Assembly (NCBI RefSeq): GCF_021134715.1
Contig: NC_060021.1
Location: forward strand, 4,340,001 to 4,404,000
Direction: 5' to 3'
DNA: 64,000 nucleotides
Source of the DNA: Daphnia pulex
Taxonomy: Eukaryota > Arthropoda > Branchiopoda > Diplostraca > Daphniidae
In this document: piece after piece, positions 56,760 to 64,000 of the stretch
How positions within the stretch are numbered: the first letter of the stretch is position 1
Layout of the letters: the number at the start of each line of letters is the position of its first letter
Translations under genes and position numbers: made by a program
The notes under the pieces: model-generated
Seen by the model: only the letters and a program-made list of their open reading frames with translations
Databases searched by the model: none
Told to the model about the DNA's origin: nothing

Positions 56760-57390
56760 TCTTTTTCCCCCCTAGATTGATTCTGTCTCTACCATCACGG
56801 AGATAGCGAATCCAACTGCTTATGCATGCAGCTTATGTTTCTACGGATGAAATAACTCCGGCCGCAGATATTCCATCTGCACCCATGAACACTATTGCTG
56901 AATTGACAACAACTTCCGAAGAAATCGCTACAACAACAGAAGTGCCCAGCACGCTCTCGGTTTCCACAGGTGATCCCACTTTTACAGTCTGGGCAGTGAA
57001 TCCCAGTACGGAAGCAACAACTCTGGCTGTGGAAACGTCAATCCTGACCGACCAATTGACTGTCGACACACTGAAAAATTCGATTAATGAAGCGACTACA
57101 GCCGGTGAAATTGTTCTGTCGTCAGAACCAACAGCAGCACATGGAGAAACATTGACCTCAATTTCTACAATAAGTAATGCTTATCTTTCCTCAGGAGCTC
57201 TCGGACGCTCTGGAAATGATTAAACTGTTGTATGTAACTGTTGCCCCGAAACAAATGAGAGTATTCCGGCTGCTGAACTAACTTCGGTACCTATCGAATC
57301 GGTTATGGAAACGACAGTTGTGGCTGTTGAACCTCCTGCCGAAACTCTGTTTACCGATCTTTCCTTTCCAATAGAAACCAAAACTGGTAA
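56760..57390 (+). pseudogene. Thr/Ser/Glu-rich mucin-like coding fragment, frameshifted
   Basis: After a good acceptor (CCCCCCTAG at ~56775) one frame reads IDSVSTITEIANPTAYA. The main frame, shifted, reads DEITPAADIPSAPMNTIAEL and TTTSEEIATTTEVPSTLSVS, ending at a stop near 57222. The same composition resumes after the stop as ETNESIPAAELTSVPIESVM and AVEPPAETLFTDLSFPIETK up to a possible donor (ACTG|GTAAAA) at 57388. This looks like part of a secreted or cell-surface mucin-like protein. Two frame breaks suggest decay, unless unrecognised short introns intervene. No signal peptide or folded domain is present. Confidence 0.4.
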
Positions 57391-57976
57391 AACACTAACC
57401 TTTAACTAACAGAACATACTCACATTTATTTAAGATATTTGCGTTAATATCCTTCTTTCTAGTGGGAAAATTAATATGTGCTTAAGACATATTATAAGCG
57501 TTGGCCTAGGCAACAGAGACGCAGCAACAAGTCGCATTAAAATATTAAATACATTAATTGGATTATTACTATTTGACATTCAGGCCCTACCGTTTCGCAC
57601 AACTGTTTCGCATTTTGGGCGTTTCGCTTTCGCAGTTTAAGGACTCCCGGGAAAAAGTGACGGCGCAGCTAGATGATAAGCATCATCTAGCTGAGCGCGA
57701 CCAGCCAAGATGTAGGCAAATTACGCACTAACTCTGCTAAGGAAAATTTTGTAACCATACCGATGCTTAAAATACAAAACCAATAATAAAACTTCTGTTT
57801 GCTGGGCCTTTCTAGATTTTTACTTAGATATTGTTTGAGAACTTGTTTAAGAAAAAAAAAATAAATAACACAACCAGTTAAGATGTGGCTCCTATATTGA
57901 TTCTTGAAACTTTTACACTGCCAAGGAATTTCATCAGCAGACTAACATGTGTACATTATTGGACAATTTTGGGGCT

Positions 57977-58698
57977 TTAGAAATTTGGAGGTACTTTGAC
58001 ACCAGCCTGATCAGCTAAATACAAGAGTTCTTCACGGTTCAATCTTGTCTTCTCTGTAGCCTTGTGGGCATCCTTGACAATCTTTCGTTCAGCTTCTTCT
58101 ACTCTCCAAGCAGTTTCAGAAGCCTTCAGAGTATTGTAACGATGAGATCCCCACATGATACCCAGCAACAGGGCTGACCAGCGACCAAACTGAAAAAGAT
58201 ATAAAACAGGAGTTAAAATACCAATCTGAAACATCTACTAAAATAGTTTGACTACGCAAATAATTATTTGGAACTTGGCAATAAGGCAAACTAGAAAATA
58301 TTTTGCCTCATAACACACAAAGCCTCCAAGTTTTGTCGTCCCCAAGCGAAACTCTTTTAACCAGAATTTTGACGTTAAAGAGAATTATGTAGGGACATGA
58401 ACTCATATAGTTATTACTAACATGCAGAGCCAACAAGAATTCATCTTAACTCAGGCTCAGGTATTACGCCAAACATGTTTGCCGGACATTTTCAATATTG
58501 TGAAAGAATTGACATGCAGCATTAGGCTCTCTTAAGTTAACATGAATTCTGTATTTTACATTATACAATCTACAGAGACGGCTCAATCTCAAAATTCACA
58601 CAAATCTTAACGAACAATTTTTATTCCTACACATTGAAACTGTTAAAGACAATTACCTTGATCAGGGGAGAGACTTGGACTGGAGCAAGAGCGGCCAT
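57977..58698 (-). CDS. ATP5ME: ATP synthase subunit e, mitochondrial (F1Fo), 84 aa
   Basis: Subunit e is a small inner-membrane Fo component that supports dimerisation of ATP synthase and crista curvature. Exon one, 58698-58657, encodes MAALAPVQVSPLIK; exon two, 58189-57977, encodes FGRWSALLLGIMWGSHRYNT followed by a charged helix (EEAERKIVKDAHKATEKTRL) and ends VKVPPNF. The PVQVSPLIK motif and the G-x-x-x-G face in the membrane helix (LLGIMWGSHRYN) match the family. The intron lies where the membrane helix begins. Length is near the usual 70-90 residues. Confidence 0.92.
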
Positions 58699-60747
58699 AT
58701 TTATCGTATTTTGCCAAGTAAAGCTTCCTTTTCTACCGGCCAACTGAACTGAACGTTGTCACATTTGTTTGTTGCATTTGTAACTTTCCAAGTTGCCAGA
58801 AGTTTATTTAAATCTTGAAAAACATTTAGACATTCAACTTGTAAAAAATTCAACAACAAAAAATGAATTTTAATGCATAATACAAGGAGTTTCTTCAGTT
58901 GAATATTCAAAAACGTTCAAAACATTCTGACAACGTAGACAATGGCTCCGTTTTTAAATTTATTTTCGGCCAAGAAATTATTTTCGGGTATTTAATAAAA
59001 TAATTGTGACTTCAATTTGTTCAATGTTATTATTTTGTATTGATATATCACTTCCAATTTCAAACCGGGTGCGGTACGCAAGTACCAGTCGTCATTGGTA
59101 TGGGACCTATTATGACAATTTACCAGTGACGCATTTAAGCTATCGCCTTGGGGACTTGCGTCCAGCGTCCTGCTACGGAAGGTGTTGGGAAAAGCTTTGA
59201 CCGAAATTTTCCTTATTGGCGGATACAATTATGTCATACGCATCTACTTCTTTGTAAGATCCCAGAAACTAGTTTAAGAAATTCCAATATTTCATTTCCA
59301 ATATTTTTTTTGCCTCATTGGATAAAGGAAAATTATTTTATGAAAGTATTTTTTACCTTGAATTTCAATAGTATAATACTTGTTATTTGCAATTCGTCAG
59401 GGTCTTTGTAAAGGACAAGGATTCTGTTTTGAACATGTCTTAGGTCTACTGGCCAATGCTAATTCAGTAATTTGGTTTGGTATTTCCGTAGCGGACGCTT
59501 TTGAAGAAGAATCCGGTTGACTTGTACTTGTTGAAACGCCTAATGAATCGTCGAATAAATTATTTTCTTTCGCCTAATTGGCTTTATGGTTTGCATCACC
59601 TGGATAGGATTCCAGAATATTCTGTAACTTCTCCCACGAGTTCATCACTTTTTCTAGTTGATACCCTGAAACAGATACATAAGCAAAGTGCAATCGGACT
59701 TAGAAAATTTTCAAACCATTTATAGCTCATAGTTCACCCAATTGTCCACCAGGCAGCGCTGATCATAGGTGACCACTGGCTTCAGCCGAGATAGCCGATT
59801 CCAACCATAAGTTCCCCCACCATACTAATACACCATGGCTCGGACGAAGCCTTATGGAGAATTCCTACAGCGTCGCTTCACCACACTCTATCAATCTGGA
59901 GAAAGGGTATAGATTTTGGGATATGGCAACACTGGTGGAGGGGAATCGAGGGATAAAAAACGGAAAACTTATGATTCGTGTTTTCATATTCAATTTCATT
60001 ACTGTAAATGAAACTTTAAAAATGTGATCTAATGACCACAAATAGAGCCAATCCAGGTTTTTTTTTAAAGAACTTTCCCACCCCATAAAATTATTACGTA
60101 GTTTCCGAATAACAGGCCTCCAAAGTAAGCCCATTCCCTACTAGGCCTTTGGGCCGTACGGATACTTTCACAACGCGATAAAAACCACATATCGCGTTGT
60201 TGAAAAATTAAAAAAAAAATCACATAAAACCCCACTCTATTAATAATCTTAGAAAAAAAATTCATTGAATTCCACCGAGAATTCTATTAATGGGAACGTT
60301 ATGAAAACGCGTTTTCCCTACTGATCCTCTCAGCCGTACGGATGTTTTTGGTACCCACTGTATGTACATTTTTACATTCAGGAGTGGTTGACTGGTTAAC
60401 ATTAAATGTACCCATGTTTGTGCATAATATAGTGTAGGAAGCAAAATTATTTCTGGGATGACTTTGCCAGCAGTTTTTTAGAAAAACTCGTTATAGAGAC
60501 AAAAAAAGCAGTGAGTCCGTTTGGCAATAGTTTTTTTTCTTCTCTACTCATCCGAATGGAAGAACGTGTTCCCGAAAACGACGAATTAACAAAACAAAAC
60601 AAAACTGACCACTTGTCGAATATTGCTTTGACCTCATGGACGTCTTCTTCTTCAAAAGATGTAGCAGGTGTATCACGCCCTATTCACCAAAACAATAAAC
60701 AATACACTCAATGTATTACTAAACTCACGTCGTTATTAAAGTTACGT
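58699..60747. other. Repeat-rich intergenic sequence
   Basis: No supported gene. A plus-strand open frame from 60556 (MEERVPENDELTKQNKTDHL onward, ~75 codons) is not recognised and ends inside the following duplication; it may be part of a mobile element. Two related ~30-bp blocks carrying GCCGTACGGAT occur near 60137-60168 and 60317-60348. Confidence 0.4.
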
Positions 60748-61563
60748 CGTTTATTAGCGTGCTTCTACGCTACCTTTTAAGAACTAGAAGACTGCAAACT
60801 ATCCCCTGTTAAGTAAGTCGACGCCATCCCCGTTTGCCCTATCCAGATATGTTGCCACCCACAATTTCTTGGGGAGGTCAGTGGGACTCTACTCGTTGGC
60901 CTAGCAAATACATTGCGTAAATATTGCTCTAGAAGCATAAGCTAACTTTACTCCAATCGTGGCATACATACATACCACAATTGTGAATTAAATAAGAGAG
61001 CCAGCAGAGACGAAAGTTATGAGGTACAAAAAAAGGTTTTAAAAAAAATTATGTGTTATAACTTGAATGGGACCAGGACCACCAAGATAAAAACACAAAA
61101 GCGAAACGAATTTAATGAAAAACGCGACATTCTGATTTATTAATATGCAAAGTAAAAAAAGTACACTTTACGTTTATCAGCGTGCTTCTACGCTACCTTT
61201 AAAGAACTAGAAGACTGCAAGTTATCCCTGTTTGCCCTATCCAGATATGTTGCCACCCACAATTTCTTGGGGAGGTCAGTGGGACTCTACTCGTTGGCCT
61301 AGCAAATACATTGCGTAAATATTGCTCTAGAAGCATAAGCTAACTTTACTCCAATTGTGGCATACATACATACCACAATTGTGAATTAAATAAGAGAGCC
61401 AGAGACGAAAGTTATGAGGTAAAAAAAACGCTTTAACAAAATTTATGTGTTATAACTTGAATGGGACCAGGACCACCAAGATAAAAACACAAAAGCGAAA
61501 CGAATTTAATGAAAAAACGCGACATTCTGATTTATTAATATGCAAAGTTAAAAAAGTACACTT
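60748..61563 (+). repeat. Tandem duplication of a ~423-bp unit
   Basis: Copy 1 spans 60748-61168 and copy 2 61171-61563. They share the same order: GCGTGCTTCTACGCTACCTT, CAGATATGTTGCCACCCACA, GGGGAGGTCAGTGGGACTCT and TTAATATGCAAAGT. Copy 1 has a ~25-bp stretch around AAGTAAGTCGACGCCATC that copy 2 lacks, plus scattered small differences. The unit has no sustained open frame. The high identity points to a recent event. Confidence 0.92.
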
Positions 61564-61854
61564 GCACAAATTACATGCAAACTCATGAAGCATTGTTGCA
61601 TTATTCTATTTTAATTTTTCTGAGTTGTAAGACCAACAAACAGACAATTACACACATTATGTTGCAGCACACATTATTATTATTCTAACTTGTTTTCCAT
61701 GCCATGGAATGCAATGCCTTTTATAGAATGTTGGTGTGATAAACCAAATCGACACTTTAACTGACAATGAAAAATTGAATTTTAAGGGGCAGAGGACCAT
61801 TGAGGGGAAAAAAGAAAAATTGCATCTTCTATCGGACCGCCCTGACGCTGATTA

Positions 61855-62931
61855 TCCTGGGTCGTGTCAAGTGAAGAATCCGAATTCGGATTTTTCATGA
61901 TGTCCCTCTGATTTGTCGGATTCATGAAAAAGCCTCTACCGGCTCTGCTAGCACGGCTGATCTAATATCCATCTATTCGACGTATGTTTATCCATTCTTC
62001 TTCGCATCTATTTTTCGTAAAAAAATACGACGATACTATGTACTTTTCACGTCTTTCTTCGATATTGCGATCTTGTATGCTTTGTATGAATTTTAACTGT
62101 CTAATAGACGTAATATTTCACATAAACTGAATCTACTTTCCCTGGTTACAAATTACGTCCATTAGATGACCACAGTGAACGATAAATGGACGGACCTAGT
62201 TTAGACGTCCATTGGATGCAAATATTCGTCTAGTTTTGTTTAAGTTCATTTTAGTATAACAAATGGACGGCTAATGGAGAAACCCCAAAATTAAAGCTAA
62301 AATTTTTCTATAAGTAGATAGAACTCATAAAAAGTAGCCGTAATTCACCATGTGAAAATTAGAAATTTCCATAAATTTATGTTTTAAGCTAAGTAACAAC
62401 AACACAGTAAAATTTAAATGTACCAAAATTTTATTTCTATATTTTGTTATATTTCTTATTTAATCCTATTCCTTATTTAACGTGAATTTAATAAGGCGTT
62501 AATTTGTGGTATTTGATAATTTGTTAGTTATTAAGTATGGATCATAAAATTATTTATTATTGATGAGTGTGTGGTCAGTGTATAGAGCGATGGATTGCGA
62601 TGCGGAAATATCAAGGTGATTCGATACCAAGGAGAGTCAAATCTTTTATATTCGTTGAAAATCTAGCGTACATTTTATGTGTTTCAGACGTCTAAATTAC
62701 GTCCAGGATATCCTATATACGTTAAAAATCTACGTAGAAAGATGTGACATTAGGACGGACATTCAACGTAGCATGGATGACCAAAATGTATATCCAATCG
62801 TCATATATGGATAGCAGGAATACGTTGTTGAGATACAAGCGTGCTAGCAGGGGGGAATCCGTCATTCCGCCCGAACTAAATTTCCGTGTTAGCTTGTGGG
62901 AGACGGATTCTTCACTTGACACGACCCAGGA
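61855..62931. mobile_element. Element of ~1.08 kb bounded by 28-bp perfect inverted repeats
   Basis: The left arm, 61855-61882, starts TCCTGGGTCGTGTCAAGTGA. The right arm, 62904-62931, is its exact inverse, all 28 bases. A second, shorter inverted pair lies inside (CTGCTAGCACG at 61944-61954 and its inverse at 62840-62850), as does a 16-bp palindrome (AATCCGAATTCGGATT). The interior repeats variants of GACGTCCATTGGATG and lacks a coding frame. I do not see a flanking target duplication, so the family is open; a MITE or foldback element fits best. Confidence 0.75.
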
Positions 62932-62989
62932 GAGAATTTAGGAAACGAATTTAATAAAAAAATTAAAAATAAAAAATATTCTTACCATA

Positions 62990-64000
62990 TTCAAAGGCTG
63001 TGGCAAACACAGATGCATTTCTTGCACTCACGGTGACACCCACAGGAACATTCGCATTCACACAGATCGCATTTTTTCTTTGGAGTGCCTACAAAAAAAC
63101 GTTAAAACAAATAAAAACACGAAAACTATCTATATTTACAATTCCTTTCAGCATGGTCACTTATGACTCTAAGCAAACTCTTGATCTGATAGGAGTTTGG
63201 GGCTCGGAAGCTTCTTCCGTCTCAGATGTGATGTTTAGTTGAAGTTGAATTTCAATATCAGGGAGGTTTGCTGTGGTTTCATTAGTTTTTTGTTGGATAT
63301 CCACAACTTGTTGAACAGCGTAAAAAAACACCCCCAGATTGATCCTGCCTGATCTTAGACCTCTTTTGTTGCTACGCTTACGAGATACACAAGAAAAATA
63401 TTTTATTAGCCACAAAGTAAGCAAGTAAGAACAAAGTAGTTATTATTATGTAAAATTTATTCTTTTCTGTGGCACAGAATGCCATGCTTTTCATAAAAGG
63501 TTGATGTCATTCCTTTATGTCCAGGAATATTCTTCATGAACACACTGTGATTACGTGTCTTTGAATATGCGTCCTCAGCGTACTGACATTAATTTATTTG
63601 TAAAAATCAATATTTTCTCATGTAAAAAACAAATTATTCGTAGAAACGGTTCCCAATCGTACTCAAACTCCGAATCCTCAACTTGAGTGGATGGCTCATC
63701 TGAAAACCAGACTGAATTCTCTTCGAACATTTCTGGAGCACTATCCAGTTCTTCAATTATCTCTTCCACAGGGACTTAAATGGATGTGATCTTGTCCGAG
63801 AATGTAATGTCCATGAAATCGAAGGACGATAGAGCAAGTTTTCTGATCCATGTTTGACTTAAAGACATGTCCCATCCATCGATGGTTTTTTCATTCCTTG
63901 TCGATTTCAACACTGATTTGATTAGCTTAGGGTCTGCAGACTTGTTGATGACCTTAGCAGAGAAAATTGTTTCAGGATTATTTATCCTGGAGGTGGATCT
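62990..64000 (-). CDS. Partial gene or element ORF with a Cys-rich C-terminus, running off the right edge
   Basis: Reading inward from the edge on the minus strand, a frame carries INNPETIFSAKVINKSADPK, then EKTIDGWDMSLSQTWIRKLA, then a stop at ~63779. A second open segment, from 63779 to 63575, is acidic (VEEIIEELDSAPEMFEENSV). Another, 63424-63161, is basic and then acidic (RKRSNKRGLRSGRINLGVFF ... SETEEASEPQTPIRS). The last piece, about 63090-62993, reads CDLCECECSCGCHRECKKCI then CVCHSL and a stop, after a good acceptor (TTTTTTTGTAG). I could not join all pieces in phase. It could be a decayed transposon protein or a gene with unresolved exons; the order and strand are consistent. Confidence 0.3.

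Overview
The window is eukaryotic. It has no operons. Its genes are split by short introns (about 60-90 nt) with GT-AG splice sites, plus two candidate GC-AG introns. The gene set is animal: collagen, a P5B ATPase, RMDN, DNAJA, SPOP, eIF5-mimic protein, a Cut8-like protein, POLR1E and ATP synthase subunit e. A tandem pair of miR-92 hairpins whose mature arms carry GCACUCGUCCCGGCCU, AT-rich intergenic DNA and compact genes suggest an arthropod, most likely a cladoceran crustacean such as Daphnia. The species is an inference. Coding models were assembled by hand. Each main model stays in frame across all its junctions and has a whole-codon total.

Layout, left to right. 0.7-2.2 kb (-): secreted cysteine-free collagen. 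3.6-3.9 kb: relic of a Mutator-like transposase. 5.9-12.9 kb (-): P5B ATPase of the ATP13A family, 24 coding exons. 13-17 kb: no firm gene, one weak two-exon candidate. 17.2-19.0 kb (-): RMDN/FAM82 protein. 19.18-19.93 kb: hAT-type non-autonomous transposon with an exact 8-bp target duplication. 20.4-22.0 kb (+): DNAJA co-chaperone with a CaaX end. 22.2-23.0 kb (-): last exons of a POLG2-like gene. 23.1-27.1 kb (-): decayed Arg/Asp-rich sequence and a YTHDF pseudogene broken by frameshifts, a stop and an insertion. 27.3-27.8 kb (+): two-exon gene of unknown function.

28-34 kb is gene-poor. 34.4-41.9 kb (+): SPOP/roadkill, a MATH-BTB cullin-3 adaptor with a Ser/Asn/Gly-rich N-terminal extension and two long microsatellite-rich introns. 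45.8-47.9 kb (+): eIF5-mimic protein (BZW/5MP). 48.34-48.60 kb (-): two miR-92 hairpins. 53.2-54.5 kb (+): Cut8/Sts1-like nuclear proteasome tether, tail to tail with POLR1E (Pol I subunit, -, 54.6-56.3 kb). 56.8-57.4 kb: frameshifted Thr-rich fragment. 58.0-58.7 kb (-): mitochondrial ATP synthase subunit e. 59-64 kb: repeats, including a 423-bp tandem duplication, a 1.08-kb element with 28-bp perfect inverted ends, and a Cys-rich fragment at the right edge.

The genes are mostly unrelated housekeeping functions and do not form one pathway. I did not find a convincing new multi-gene system. The most interesting items are the miR-92 pair, the hAT element, the layered pseudogene region at 22-27 kb, the SPOP N-terminal extension, the GC-AG introns and the inverted-repeat element at 61.9-62.9 kb.
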